Below are positions 17,961-27,674 of a stretch of 64,000 nt of DNA, in pieces. Position 1 is the first letter of the stretch; each line of letters starts with the position of its first letter. The notes beneath the pieces are model-generated. The model made no database searches. It saw nothing but the letters and a program-made list of their open reading frames with translations, and was not told where the DNA came from. Location: positions 62,001 through 126,000 of the forward strand of contig JAQGNY010000053.1 in assembly GCA_028293825.1 (NCBI GenBank). Direction: 5' to 3'. Source of the stretch: Verrucomicrobiaceae bacterium. Lineage in GTDB: Bacteria > Pseudomonadota > Gammaproteobacteria > Pseudomonadales > CAMLJR01. A program made the translations under genes and the position numbers.

Positions 17961-19130
17961 ATGTCGCAGCAACTTCCCGAAAATCCGCTCGGCCGCACTC
18001 ATTCGGTCGGTATTGTCACGCCGCAGACGCAGCATTTCAGCGCGCCCGTCGTTCTTGCCAGCGGCCGCGAATTGCGCGATTTCGATATCGTTTACGAAAC
18101 CTACGGCGAGCTGAATCGCGAGCGCTCCAACGCCGTGCTTATTTGTCACGCGCTGAGCGGCCATCATCATGCCGCCGGTTATCACAGCGCCGACGATAAA
18201 AAACCCGGCTGGTGGGACGACTACATCGGCCCGGGCAAACCGATCGATACGCGGCATTTTTTCGTGGTGAGTTTGAACAATATCGGCGGTTGCCACGGCT
18301 CGACCGGCCCGACCTCGATCGACCCGGAAACCGGCAAACCGTGGGGCCCGGATTTTCCCGGCCTGCGCTGCCGCGACTGGGTACGCACGCAGCACGGGTT
18401 AATGCTGGCGCTCGGCATTCCGCATTGGGCGGCGATTATCGGCGGCAGTCTCGGCGCGATGCAGGCAATGCGCTGGACACTCGAATATCCCGATCTGGTT
18501 CGCCACTGCGTGGTAATCGCATCGGCGATGAAATTGTCGGCGCAAAATATTGCTTTCAATGAAATTGCACGCCAGGCGATTACGGCCGATCCAAATTTTC
18601 ACGCCGGTCGCTACATCGAACTCGGCGTGATTCCCGCACAGGGACTCGCACTCGCGCGCATGGTCGGTCACATCACGTATTTATCCGCCGCCGGCATGAT
18701 GGAAAAATTCGGCCGCGATTTACGCGTGGGCGATTTCGATCTCGGCAACGACAATCTGGTCGAATTCCAAGTGCAGAGTTATTTACGTTATCAGGGCGAT
18801 GCGTTTTCGAAAGCCTTCGATGCCAACACCTACATTTTGATGACGCATGCATTGGATTATTTCGATCTTGCGCGGCAATACGACGATGATCCGGTGCGCG
18901 CGTTCGAACAGGCGCAAAGCAAATTTTTGGTGATTTCGTTTTCCAGCGACTGGCGCTTTTCCCCAGCGCGTTCGCGCGAAATTGCCAATGCGTTGATCGC
19001 CGCAAAGCGCACCGTCAGTTATGTCGAAATCGATTCGCCGCACGGCCACGATGCGTTTCTAGTTCCCGACGCACGCTATGAAGCGGTGTTCACCGCCTAC
19101 ATGCAGAAAATTCGCGCGGAGTTGAATTGA
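17961..19130 (+). CDS. metX: MetX, homoserine O-acyltransferase
   Basis: A 389-residue alpha/beta-hydrolase of the MetX family that acylates homoserine for methionine synthesis. The nucleophile elbow is GGSLGAMQ (S163), with D330 (SSDWRFSP) and H363 (DSPHGHDAF) completing the triad. The coupled metW and the Pseudomonas-like context suggest succinyl-CoA rather than acetyl-CoA as donor, but the sequence alone does not settle that. The stop overlaps the metW start by one base. Confidence 0.95.
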   Translation: MSQQLPENPLGRTHSVGIVTPQTQHFSAPVVLASGRELRDFDIVYETYGELNRERSNAVLICHALSGHHHAAGYHSADDKKPGWWDDYIGPGKPIDTRHFFVVSLNNIGGCHGSTGPTSIDPETGKPWGPDFPGLRCRDWVRTQHGLMLALGIPHWAAIIGGSLGAMQAMRWTLEYPDLVRHCVVIASAMKLSAQNIAFNEIARQAITADPNFHAGRYIELGVIPAQGLALARMVGHITYLSAAGMMEKFGRDLRVGDFDLGNDNLVEFQVQSYLRYQGDAFSKAFDANTYILMTHALDYFDLARQYDDDPVRAFEQAQSKFLVISFSSDWRFSPARSREIANALIAAKRTVSYVEIDSPHGHDAFLVPDARYEAVFTAYMQKIRAELN

Positions 19131-19720
19131 TGCGGTTCGATCTCACGTTAATTCAAAATTGGATCGGCAACGGCGCACGCGTACTCGATCTCGGCTGCGG
19201 TGACGGCACCTTGTTGGCGGCGCTGCGCGATAACAAACAGGTCGATGGTCTCGGCGTTGAAATCGATGCAAACGACATCACCCATTGCATCGCGCGCGGC
19301 ATCAATGTGATCGAGCAAGATCTCAACGCGAGTCTGGAAAATTTTCGCAGCGCAAGTTTCGATGCCGTGGTGATGACGCTCGCATTGCAGGCGTTGCGTT
19401 ATCCGCACCGTGTGCTCGATGAAATGCTGCGCATCGGGCGCGAAGGCATCGTCACCTTTCCGAATTTCGGTCATTGGCGCGCGCGCGGTTATTTGGTCGG
19501 GCGCGGGCGCATGCCGGTGTCGAAATTCTTGCCGTACACCTGGTACGACACACCGAATATTCACTTCTGTACCGTTCGCGATTTCGAAGCGCTGTGCGCG
19601 GAAAAAAATATTCGCATCATTAACCGCGCCATGATCGGCGGCAACGACAGCCAGAATGCACTCGCGCAAGCGTGGCCCAATTTATTTGCGGTGACTGCGG
19701 TGTACCATATCGGACGCTGA
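19130..19720 (+). CDS. metW: MetW, methionine biosynthesis methyltransferase-like protein
   Basis: A 196-residue SAM-methyltransferase-fold protein with VLDLGCGDGTLL at residues 18-29, VVMTLALQALRYPH and ITFPNFGHW-like text (IVTFPNFGHWRARG). MetW is needed with MetX for homoserine acylation in Proteobacteria. It overlaps metX by one base (TGATG), so the two are probably translationally coupled. Confidence 0.94.
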   Translation: MRFDLTLIQNWIGNGARVLDLGCGDGTLLAALRDNKQVDGLGVEIDANDITHCIARGINVIEQDLNASLENFRSASFDAVVMTLALQALRYPHRVLDEMLRIGREGIVTFPNFGHWRARGYLVGRGRMPVSKFLPYTWYDTPNIHFCTVRDFEALCAEKNIRIINRAMIGGNDSQNALAQAWPNLFAVTAVYHIGR

Positions 19721-19804
19721 TTCCTTCGCCACAAAACATTTCATCGCAGCACCTGGTGTCATGTTCAGTAATGCGGCGGCAAACTTATCTCAAAGGATTC
19801 GCTT

Positions 19805-20284
19805 ATGACGCGCATAGTATTTTTATTGATGATGAGTTTGTTGTGCTGCTCGCTGCCAACGCGCGCGGACACTAATCCGCCGGAAATTGAAACCAGCAAA
19901 AAATTCGGAAACTACACCGTATTTTATAATGTGTTTCCCTCTACCGATCTGCAGGCCGACATTGCCGCGCGTTACAACATCACGCGCGCTAACGATCGCG
20001 TGGTGCTGAATGTGTCGTTGCGCGATTCCAGCAATGGCGATATTCGCCCGCAACGTGCCGCCACCACCGGCACGTACTCGGATTTAATGTCGAATAAGCC
20101 ACTTGAATTTCGCGAAATCAGCGAACTCAATGCGATTTATTACATCGCCGAATTGCGCGTCAGCAATCGTGAATTATTGCGCTTCGATATCAACGTGCAG
20201 CCGATCGCCGATACAGAAAAGGGCGAGCAGACATCGCCACCATTAATTGTGACCTTCACGCGCAAATTCGCCGTCGATAATTAA
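19805..20284 (+). CDS. DUF4426 periplasmic protein
   Basis: A 159-residue protein with a signal peptide (IVFLLMMSLLCCSLPTRA, cleavage near residue 22). The rest matches the DUF4426 pattern: KFGNYTVFYNVFPSTDLQ, ITRANDRVVLNVSLRD, YYIAELRVSNRELLRFDI and a C-terminal VTFTRKF. Function unknown. The position between metW and rdgB is the same as in Pseudomonas. AGGA lies 7 bases before the ATG. Confidence 0.87.
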   Translation: MTRIVFLLMMSLLCCSLPTRADTNPPEIETSKKFGNYTVFYNVFPSTDLQADIAARYNITRANDRVVLNVSLRDSSNGDIRPQRAATTGTYSDLMSNKPLEFREISELNAIYYIAELRVSNRELLRFDINVQPIADTEKGEQTSPPLIVTFTRKFAVDN

Positions 20285-20348
20285 TAAAAATCGATAGCCA
20301 ACAATTAACCATTAACAAATTTCGAATTAAAAAATAACGGAGCGGCTT

Positions 20349-20948
20349 ATGAAACGCATCGTGCTCGCCAGCGGCAATCGCGGCAATCGCGGCAAGTTAG
20401 CCGAGTTTCAACAATTACTGGCTCAAACTGGTTGGAATGTCGCCGCACAATCGGATTTCGCTGTGCCTGAAGCTGCCGAGACCGGTTTAAGCTTTGTTGA
20501 AAATGCCATTATCAAAGCCCGTAATGCCGCGCAGCACAGCGGCCTCCCCGCGCTCGCCGATGACTCCGGTTTAGAAGTCGATGCGCTACACGGCGCACCC
20601 GGCATTTATTCGGCGCGCTTCGCTGGCGAAAATGCGGACGACGACGCCAACAATCGAAAGCTACTCGAACAACTTGCCGCCGTACCGGAAGCCGAACGCA
20701 GCGCGCGTTTTCAATGCGTGTTGGTTTTTATGCGTCACGCCGCCGATCCATCGCCGCTCATTTGTCAGGGTACGTGGGAGGGCCGCGTTCTCAACGCAGC
20801 ACGCGGTGCGAATGGCTTTGGCTACGATCCACTTTTTTTCGTTCCCGATTTGCAGCAAACATCGGCCGAACTCAGCGCTGAAATAAAAAATCGACACAGC
20901 CATCGCGGCCAGGCATTAGCAAAACTGCTTGTCGCATTAAACGCGTAA
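20349..20948 (+). CDS. rdgB: RdgB, XTP/dITP pyrophosphatase
   Basis: A 199-residue nucleoside triphosphate pyrophosphatase that removes non-canonical purine nucleotides. Family motifs are present: [47 protein letters not shown] and SHRGQAL. The N-terminal substrate loop, usually SGNxGK, reads [10 protein letters not shown]: three extra residues made by a 9-bp tandem duplication at 20373-20390. GGAG lies 6 bases before the ATG. In Pseudomonas hemW follows; here a different gene does. Confidence 0.95.
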   Translation: MKRIVLASGNRGNRGKLAEFQQLLAQTGWNVAAQSDFAVPEAAETGLSFVENAIIKARNAAQHSGLPALADDSGLEVDALHGAPGIYSARFAGENADDDANNRKLLEQLAAVPEAERSARFQCVLVFMRHAADPSPLICQGTWEGRVLNAARGANGFGYDPLFFVPDLQQTSAELSAEIKNRHSHRGQALAKLLVALNA

Positions 20949-20957
20949 GCGCGAACG

Positions 20958-21911
20958 ATGGATGAGGTATTCACGATCAGCCTGCCGAGTGGAATTTCGT
21001 TCACCGCGCAGCGCGCTGAAAATCTTTTAAGCGCAGCACAGCGCGCTAATTGGCTGGTGCGTTACGGCTGCCGTAATGGCAATTGCGAAGCGTGCGAGGC
21101 GCAATTATTAAGCGGTTGCGTATTACAGCGCGCTCAAACAATTGATGCCTCGACTACACAACAAAAAATTTTATTATGCCAATGCGTAGCGCAGAGCAAT
21201 TTGGGCATTGCATTGAATGGCAATCCGCTTCACGGTAGTGCAGAACTGGCACGGCGCAGCTACGCGCAACTGAAAAAAATCGATAGGATTGAAAATTACT
21301 GCGCTCTGGAATTTCATTTGCCAGCCGGACGCTTGCCAGCGCTACATCTTGGTCAGTACGCAGCTATAGAAACCAATACCGGCAATATACGCGGCTACTT
21401 CGACATACTCGACGGGCGTACGCTGCGGCTAATCGTCAGCAACAATACAGTTTCATATTTAACGCCCGGCAATTTTTTAATGCTGCGTTATCCACTCGGT
21501 TATTGTTACTGCGTAGATAAAACACGACCGATACTAATCGTTGCATCGACCGATCAATGGACACGGGCAAGCCGGCTGACACTCAGGTATAGCAACGCAA
21601 CTCTTATTCAATATTCGGCGTTGGCAACCTTCGCGAAACAACGTTTCAGCTCAGTATTCGCGTGCACTGACAATCCGCTCGATGCCGAGATTTGGTATCG
21701 ACAACTGCTGGTGCATAAGATCGCATTTACGGAGTTTTGCAGTGACGAGATCATTCGCTACCGCTGGCGCGTTGTGCAAACGAATGGGGCATTAAACCGA
21801 AATGTTATTCAGGACAATCTGGACGAAGCAGACGCCAGCAAATTGGCAGCCGTCTTACAACGCGACACCGGCTATCAATCGTGGATTGAGCCCATGATTG
21901 ATATCCGGTAA
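20958..21911 (+). CDS. 2Fe-2S ferredoxin domain fused to a degenerate flavin reductase-like domain
   Basis: A 317-residue protein. Residues 1-90 form a plant-type ferredoxin domain with cysteines in YGCRNGNCEACEAQLLSG and LLCQC. The remainder has the layout of an FAD/NAD reductase (as in CDP-glucoseen or phenol hydroxylase reductases), but the flavin motif RxYS is replaced by RGYF (IRGYFDI), and neither the GGTGxAP nucleotide motif nor the C-terminal CGP motif can be seen. It probably cannot act as a normal NAD(P)H reductase. 9 bp downstream of rdgB, possibly co-transcribed. Confidence 0.68.
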   Translation: MDEVFTISLPSGISFTAQRAENLLSAAQRANWLVRYGCRNGNCEACEAQLLSGCVLQRAQTIDASTTQQKILLCQCVAQSNLGIALNGNPLHGSAELARRSYAQLKKIDRIENYCALEFHLPAGRLPALHLGQYAAIETNTGNIRGYFDILDGRTLRLIVSNNTVSYLTPGNFLMLRYPLGYCYCVDKTRPILIVASTDQWTRASRLTLRYSNATLIQYSALATFAKQRFSSVFACTDNPLDAEIWYRQLLVHKIAFTEFCSDEIIRYRWRVVQTNGALNRNVIQDNLDEADASKLAAVLQRDTGYQSWIEPMIDIR

Positions 21912-21934
21912 GTTTTTAGCCAAGTCCTGACATC

Positions 21935-22855
21935 TTATTGCGGTTTCACGGAAAGATTTGGTGCGGCCGGTGGCGAAGATGTTGTTGTGGCGGTCGGATT
22001 GTAACAACCGATTTTTGCCGTGCTGACGACAAAGTTATCAAAATATCGCTCTTGATTTTGTTTAGCGCCGCCGTTGAACCAGCCCTCAAGCATGATGGTG
22101 TTAATCCCGTAGTCGGTATATCCGCCGCGGAAATTAAGCGTACTTTTCGTGCCCTGAACTTGATCGTTAATCCACAGCTCGTATACCCCATCGGACTTGT
22201 TGGGCGTATTCAATTTCATGTGGGCCTCAACGCAAAACCATTTATCGCGATTCTCGGGGGCATAAATTTGCACAGAGTTGGTCGCCTCCCCCAGCCATTT
22301 CATATGCGCGAAATCATTCCAACCGGTTGTTATAACGGTTGATCCAGAAACGCCACTGACAGGATCGAGGCCCAGGCCCAATTTGCCGTCTTCCCACACA
22401 TGACCAATTGCGGCCTGCGCCCATTTCGATGAACTAAAGACAGTCGCGCGCGTCAATTTCATCGCTGGACCGGACCAATTGGCACTTGTCTTCACATAAA
22501 ATCGCCAGTACACATCGTCGAACTTTTTATCTAAATAGCGCTTCGGTGAGACGGGCGTTTTACCAAAACTGAATTTGAGCCAACCGGCACTTTCCACACC
22601 CTTTTGATAACCATTTTTTAGAGCATGCGAGCCCGCATAAGCCGCATCTGCCGAAACACCAAAGTGTCCGCCCATACGGTTAACATCATAGTAGTTTTGT
22701 TCCAAGCTGCTATCTGCTTCAAAATCATCGCACCATAACCACTGTGCATGATTTTGCTGCCAGTTGGTGCACTCTTGCGGCAGTGCCGCCCATGCGCCGC
22801 TAGAAATACAGGCACCGCCAAGCAGCAGTGCGGAAATTTTTACGATTGAGTTCAT
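21935..22855 (-). CDS. Secreted protein, probable concanavalin/polysaccharide-lyase-like fold
   Basis: A 306-residue protein with a signal peptide (ALLLGGACISSGAWA, cleavage near residue 23). The aromatic-rich mature part (WCDDFEADSSLEQNYYD, DDVYWRFYVKTSANW, DKWFCVEAHMKLN, GVYELWINDQVQGTK, YFDNFVVST) has the alternating pattern of a jelly-roll lectin or lyase domain; three or four cysteines may form disulfides. The C-terminus is a Thr/Ser/Pro tail. A role on a polysaccharide is plausible but not shown. It is convergent with the ferredoxin-like gene (24 bp apart). Confidence 0.62.
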   Translation of the reverse strand: MNSIVKISALLLGGACISSGAWAALPQECTNWQQNHAQWLWCDDFEADSSLEQNYYDVNRMGGHFGVSADAAYAGSHALKNGYQKGVESAGWLKFSFGKTPVSPKRYLDKKFDDVYWRFYVKTSANWSGPAMKLTRATVFSSSKWAQAAIGHVWEDGKLGLGLDPVSGVSGSTVITTGWNDFAHMKWLGEATNSVQIYAPENRDKWFCVEAHMKLNTPNKSDGVYELWINDQVQGTKSTLNFRGGYTDYGINTIMLEGWFNGGAKQNQERYFDNFVVSTAKIGCYNPTATTTSSPPAAPNLSVKPQ

Positions 22856-23001
22856 TGCCGAGCTACCTATTTAAATTTTACCCAGTGAATATAGAATGCG
22901 TGCGGCTACCGTGTTGTCGTATCACTCACATTATTGAAAAATAAGCACTGCGACAAATACCTATCGGACAATTGGCCACAGCACAACTTAGGATTGTCGA
23001 T

Positions 23002-24546
23002 ATGTCACCTGTTAAAAAAATCATTGTCTTCATCATATGCCTCATCGTTGCTTATTTTTTTCTTATCGATATCGCGATCAAAGCGCTGCTAGAACAGCAA
23101 GGCTCAAAAGCATTGCGCGCTAAACTCGATATCGCCAGTGCGACATTTCATTTATTACCGGCGTCATTGACGCTACGCGGCGTGCAGGCGACCAATCCGC
23201 AGCAGCCCGACAGTAATTTATTTGAAGCCGATAGCATCGCACTCCCTTTGCAGCTGAGCGAATTGCTCGACCGAAAATTGTTAGTCGCTGCGGTGGAAGT
23301 ACATGGCTTACGTTTTGCCCGGCCGCGTGCGCGCAGTGGCGCGATTAATGGGCTGACGCCGCCGGCCGCAAATGTGGCCGCGAACGCTGCATTACCGGAC
23401 GCCAAACAATTACAGCTGCAACAAACCGAACAACGCCACAGCTATTTACAACGTGCGCAGCAGGATTTAATTGCGTTGCGAAATGACTGGCAACAACGGT
23501 TGCGTTCATTACCAACCGCAACGCAACTACAAGATTTTCGATTTCGTGCCCAAAGCAAAGATGCAAATAATCGCAATCGTCTGCGCGCCGATCTCAACGA
23601 TGAGCTGGCCAATGCGCGCAAGCTGCAAGAGCAATTTGCGTTGGACTTCGCCCGCGCGCAACCGGAATTAAATTATTCGGTAGCGCCGCAATCGACCGGA
23701 ACAGTGCAGCTTGCCACGGGTGCGCAAGCGTCGCTCACGGCCGGCTTATTAGGCCATGAATTGCAGCCGTTGCTGCAACATATTCTCGGCTTTATAACCA
23801 GCGCACCCGCCATTGAAAACAGCGATGGCGAAGCCGCGAAATGGCAATTGCTCGCGCGTAAAATTAACGTCGATGGCGAAATTAATCTCGGCACTGCACC
23901 ATTGCATTTCACCGGCGTAGTGGAAAACGTAACGCCGCAGCCGCATTTTTTCGATGTCTCTACACATTTTATTTTTCAAAATAGCACTTCTACAAGTAGC
24001 AACGGCCAGCCGGAAAAATTCAGCGCCGAAGGCAATCTCGATTATCGAAAATTGCCGCTGCAAAATATACGTTTTAATCTGAGTGACTTTTCATTAGAGC
24101 AAATGCCGTTAAGCCGCGAGCCGGCGCTGCAGATTACCGTGACGAAAGCACTGACCGATATTCAAGGTTTGCTTTCTGTAACTGGCAATCAAATCGATAT
24201 CAATGTACTAGTGCGTTTTCAAAATGCCGAATTGCAAATTGCATCCGATGACAGTGCCCTCGGTCGCGCTGCGGCAGCGACGTTAAAATCGGTGCGCGAT
24301 TTCGATTTGAATTTTCAAGCCAGCGGCGACGTTAATAACCCCATCGTGAAATTAAATTCGAGTCTCGATACATTACTGGCCAATGCACTGCGCAACGAAA
24401 TGAGTGCGCAGTCAAATAACAATGGCGACAGCGCAACGTCAGCGCCGGAATTGATCGCGCTGCGGCAAGTCGCTGCAGACATCCAGCAATTACAACAAAC
24501 ACTGCTCGCCGCTCAAAGCGAACTGCAACAGTTGCTCAATTTTTAA
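23002..24546 (+). CDS. AsmA-like / TIGR03545-like inner-membrane-anchored protein
   Basis: A 514-residue protein with one N-terminal membrane anchor (KIIVFIICLIVAYFFLIDIAI) followed by an AsmA-type opening (ASATFHLLPASLTLRGVQATNP). The middle has glutamine-rich coiled coil, and beta-rich text follows to a C-terminal coiled coil (QQLQQTLLAAQSELQQL). It probably lies in the periplasm. AGGA lies about 8 bases before the ATG at 23002; a TTG ten codons upstream is rejected. The stop overlaps the next gene's ATG by one base. Confidence 0.6.
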   Translation: MSPVKKIIVFIICLIVAYFFLIDIAIKALLEQQGSKALRAKLDIASATFHLLPASLTLRGVQATNPQQPDSNLFEADSIALPLQLSELLDRKLLVAAVEVHGLRFARPRARSGAINGLTPPAANVAANAALPDAKQLQLQQTEQRHSYLQRAQQDLIALRNDWQQRLRSLPTATQLQDFRFRAQSKDANNRNRLRADLNDELANARKLQEQFALDFARAQPELNYSVAPQSTGTVQLATGAQASLTAGLLGHELQPLLQHILGFITSAPAIENSDGEAAKWQLLARKINVDGEINLGTAPLHFTGVVENVTPQPHFFDVSTHFIFQNSTSTSSNGQPEKFSAEGNLDYRKLPLQNIRFNLSDFSLEQMPLSREPALQITVTKALTDIQGLLSVTGNQIDINVLVRFQNAELQIASDDSALGRAAAATLKSVRDFDLNFQASGDVNNPIVKLNSSLDTLLANALRNEMSAQSNNNGDSATSAPELIALRQVAADIQQLQQTLLAAQSELQQLLNF

Positions 24547-25310
24547 TGGCAATCACAGTGCCGGAAATTATTTGCTGCCCGCTCGGCGCCATTGATGGCG
24601 AGCTACTAACTGACTATCGCAGCCTATTAAGTGGCGATGAACTGCAGCGATTGACGACTTATAAAAAGCCGGAAGCCGCTAAGGAGTTTTTGGTTGCGCG
24701 CGCGTTATTGCGCGAAACGTTTTCGACGCGACTGCGCTGCGCGCCGGTGGATTTAGTCTTCGAGCGCGATGTTGACGGCAAACCACAACTTGCCAATCAA
24801 GCGCAGGCGAATTGGCATTTCAATCTTTCTCACGGTCGCAACTGGGTAGCATTAATCATTAGCGCTGTCGGGCCGGTCGGTATTGATGTCGAAGGACATG
24901 CGCGGCGCAATAATCTGAGCGGTATCGCGCAGCGATTTTTTTCTGCCGCAGAAAACAATGCCCTAGCGAATTGCACCGCCGATCAATGGTTCGATTATTT
25001 TTTTGCGATCTGGACATTAAAAGAGGCGCACGCAAAAGCGCGCGGCTGTGGTCTTGCGAAAATTTTATCTTGCAGCAGCATCACGCTGGATTGGGGCGAT
25101 CGACGTATTGATTTTGAGCTTCAAGAAATCGCGCGCAGTGCGTTGCCATTAACGGGCTGGTTGTATCGTTTGGATGCGGCGGTATCGTTAGCGGCGATTG
25201 CGACTGCACCAACGATGTTAATGCAACCAGCGGTCGCGCAAGTTATTCCACTGCGCTCGACCCAACCGATGCAGGTGGAGCTTTTAGCCAGCGGTAATTG
25301 GCAATCTTAA
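24546..25310 (+). CDS. 4'-phosphopantetheinyl transferase (Sfp type)
   Basis: A 254-residue Sfp/Gsp-family enzyme that moves phosphopantetheine from CoA to carrier proteins. Key text: NFNLSHGRN-like segment (WHFNLSHGRNW), metal-binding GIDVE (D114, E116) and FAIWTLKEAHAKARG (K159, E160, K164). No carrier-protein or polyketide/peptide synthetase gene is in the window, so its partner lies elsewhere. It overlaps the AsmA-like gene by one base (TAATG), which implies coupled translation. Confidence 0.9.
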   Translation: MAITVPEIICCPLGAIDGELLTDYRSLLSGDELQRLTTYKKPEAAKEFLVARALLRETFSTRLRCAPVDLVFERDVDGKPQLANQAQANWHFNLSHGRNWVALIISAVGPVGIDVEGHARRNNLSGIAQRFFSAAENNALANCTADQWFDYFFAIWTLKEAHAKARGCGLAKILSCSSITLDWGDRRIDFELQEIARSALPLTGWLYRLDAAVSLAAIATAPTMLMQPAVAQVIPLRSTQPMQVELLASGNWQS

Positions 25311-25340
25311 TTTATTAAATCGCTTAACTGAAAGTTGCGA

Positions 25341-26561
25341 TCAGGCGGTGCGCACCGCTGTTGAAGGTGTGATGTCGGTGCGAACCACCGCTAGCAGGCC
25401 GCGCGCGTAATATTCGCTGCTGCGTTCGAATTGACCCAGTCGCGCCAGCAAGCTGCCGAACTCCGCAAAGGTTTCTGGCTTTTCTTCAAGCTTTAAACTC
25501 TGTTCAAAATATTCGCGCGCTTTGCCCCACAACTCGTTGCGCACTGCTATGCGCCCGGCGCTGAGATACAGCGTAGCGCTGCCGCCGCGCTCGCGCAGCC
25601 ATTGTTCGATTTGCGTCAGTTGTCGTGCCGGCTCCGCGCCATTGGCTGCGCCGTACAACTCGATTAATTCGTTGCTCCAATCGCGTTTTATTTGCGTGCG
25701 CAACAATGGCTCCGCTTCGGCACCGGCGCTCAATGCAATTAATCCGCGCGTATAGCTCGCCACCGCTCTGGCGTCCTGCGCGACGAAGCGCGATACGTCG
25801 CGCCAAGTTTGATGTAGCGCTTCGCTTTGTTTTTTTGCGGCCTGCTCGTCTAACAGATGGATCGTGGTGCGTACTTCCAGTTCCGCAACAGCCTCTTTCG
25901 TCATTATTTTGTGTTTGCGCAATTGCGGCAGCAACAACAACAAATTCGGCCAGTCGCGCAGCGCGGTATAGGTATCGCGCAACAATTGCAGAATATAGGG
26001 ATGCTTGGCAGCGTGATTGCGAATGCGCGAAAGCACCACCAATGCCTCCTGCAATTTTCCCTGGCGCAAATTCACTTCGGCGCGCGTGAGTGCAATAGCG
26101 AATTCGGTGTGGTCTTCGCTGTGCTGCGCGCGCAATAAATATTGCTCGGCAATTTTATGTTCGCCTTGTGCGGCAGCGGCACGCGCCGCCAACACGTAAT
26201 TAAGTGCTGGCGTTTCGGCGCGCGCCGCGGCGCGATCGAGCACGATACGCGCGCGTTCGAAATTGCCTTCGAGATAAGCCAGTATGCCGCGCTGCGTTAA
26301 TTGCCGACCGCGCCGATCGCGCCAATTGGAGCGCCAGCGACTGAAGAAACTGCCCTGACGCACGCTGCGGTGAATCAACAAAATTAATAAATACATCGCC
26401 AGCAATAACACTAATACCAGCGCCACGCCGACCCACACTGTCGTTTCCAGCGTGTATTTGCCGAATGCGATTAATACATAACCGGGATCGTAAGCAATCG
26501 CGGCGGCCAATGCCGCTGCAATTAGTAGCGTCGCGAGAATCGCAATAAATAAACGCTTCAC
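25341..26561 (-). CDS. hemY: HemY-like TPR membrane protein
   Basis: A 406-residue protein with two N-terminal membrane helices (residues about 3-22 and 42-64, with the HemY_N sequence AYDPGYVLIAFGKYTLETTVW between them) and a TPR-rich remainder. It is linked to haem synthesis by operon position and is not the protoporphyrinogen oxidase called HemY in Gram-positives. The start overlaps the hemX stop by 4 bp. Last gene of the hemC-hemD-hemX-hemY run. Confidence 0.92.
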   Translation of the reverse strand: MKRLFIAILATLLIAAALAAAIAYDPGYVLIAFGKYTLETTVWVGVALVLVLLLAMYLLILLIHRSVRQGSFFSRWRSNWRDRRGRQLTQRGILAYLEGNFERARIVLDRAAARAETPALNYVLAARAAAAQGEHKIAEQYLLRAQHSEDHTEFAIALTRAEVNLRQGKLQEALVVLSRIRNHAAKHPYILQLLRDTYTALRDWPNLLLLLPQLRKHKIMTKEAVAELEVRTTIHLLDEQAAKKQSEALHQTWRDVSRFVAQDARAVASYTRGLIALSAGAEAEPLLRTQIKRDWSNELIELYGAANGAEPARQLTQIEQWLRERGGSATLYLSAGRIAVRNELWGKAREYFEQSLKLEEKPETFAEFGSLLARLGQFERSSEYYARGLLAVVRTDITPSTAVRTA

Positions 26562-27664
26562 CGCGCGACTCCTGGCGCTGTTGCCGGTACTGTTTCCGGC
26601 ACTTTTGGATTTTGCTGCGCCGCAGCGCGCCGCGTATTTAAGTACGCTTTTAATTCACGGCGCGATTCGGAAATATCCGGGATTGCATACGTAATATGTT
26701 TGCTGCGCAATTCATCGACCGACTGCACCACGATTTGCGTGGCGTGTTCATCGACCGTGTAATACGTCAGCAGCCAATCGCGTGCCTTGCCGAGGCTGTG
26801 CTCATACAATTTTTGATTGCTGGTCAGCAGCGCTGCTTGCGCCTGCTCGAAAGCCAATTTCACATTTTGCTGCAACGCCGCTTCGTATTGCGGTGCCAGC
26901 AGCGGTTTGTACGGCTCGTCACGACGGCGAATCAGAATCAACTGGTTGAGTTTATGCAGCGCCGCGTGCAAACCGGTTTGAAATTTTTCCACCAGCGATG
27001 CATTGGGATTTTCGGCTGCGCGCGCTTCTTCCTGCATTTCCACCGGTGCAATTAAATGCAACTGCTGCGCTTGGCCGGACAACGCATCGATAGTCAGATA
27101 AATGCCCTCGGTATCGACCACATCGACCGCTTTCAATGCGGCGATATCTTTCGCAAGCGCGGCGCGCGTCGGCAGCAAACTGCTGTCGTCGACACTGCGA
27201 ATAATATTGTCGGCGGCGGCAAATTGTTCGAGCGCGGTTTTCACATCGCCGCCCAACAACAAACGCTGATTGGCGAGCTGCAATAAATATTCGGCTTCGG
27301 CCAGTTGCCAATCGGTGCGATCGCTGCTCGCTAATTCGGTCAAGCGTTGTTGTTGCGATTCCAACGAGGTCTGCAATTGATTGAAGCGCGCATTGAATTG
27401 ATCGCGCACGCTGCGATTATCGCTGCGCTGCTCCGCCAGTTGTTGGCGCAATTGTGCGAGCGAGCCAGCTTGATCTTGCAACAACGATTGCATGCGGTAG
27501 TCGGTGAGTTCGCGTTTTACATCGTCGCGATACATCAGCGCGCCGGCAGCAGCGATCGCCAATAGCGAAATAATTAAAGCGATAATCGCCAGCACATTAC
27601 GCGATTTATTAACCGCGATCGGCGCTGCGCTGGCAGCTGGCAAAGGTTGCGTCGTATCGTTCAC
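26558..27664 (-). CDS. hemX: HemX, uroporphyrinogen-III C-methyltransferase-like membrane protein
   Basis: A 368-residue HemX-family protein with a short N-terminal cytoplasmic stretch, one membrane helix (VLAIIALIISLLAIAAAGALMY) and a long coiled-coil region (LAQLRQQLAEQRSDNRSVRDQ), then DWQLAEAEYLLQLANQRLLLGGD, which is typical of the family. Despite its historic name it has no methyltransferase domain. The GTG at 27664, 10 bp after hemD, is preferred over a TTG at 27697 inside hemD. Confidence 0.9.
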   Translation of the reverse strand: MNDTTQPLPAASAAPIAVNKSRNVLAIIALIISLLAIAAAGALMYRDDVKRELTDYRMQSLLQDQAGSLAQLRQQLAEQRSDNRSVRDQFNARFNQLQTSLESQQQRLTELASSDRTDWQLAEAEYLLQLANQRLLLGGDVKTALEQFAAADNIIRSVDDSSLLPTRAALAKDIAALKAVDVVDTEGIYLTIDALSGQAQQLHLIAPVEMQEEARAAENPNASLVEKFQTGLHAALHKLNQLILIRRRDEPYKPLLAPQYEAALQQNVKLAFEQAQAALLTSNQKLYEHSLGKARDWLLTYYTVDEHATQIVVQSVDELRSKHITYAIPDISESRRELKAYLNTRRAAAQQNPKVPETVPATAPGVAR

Positions 27665-27674
27665 TGTTGCTGTC

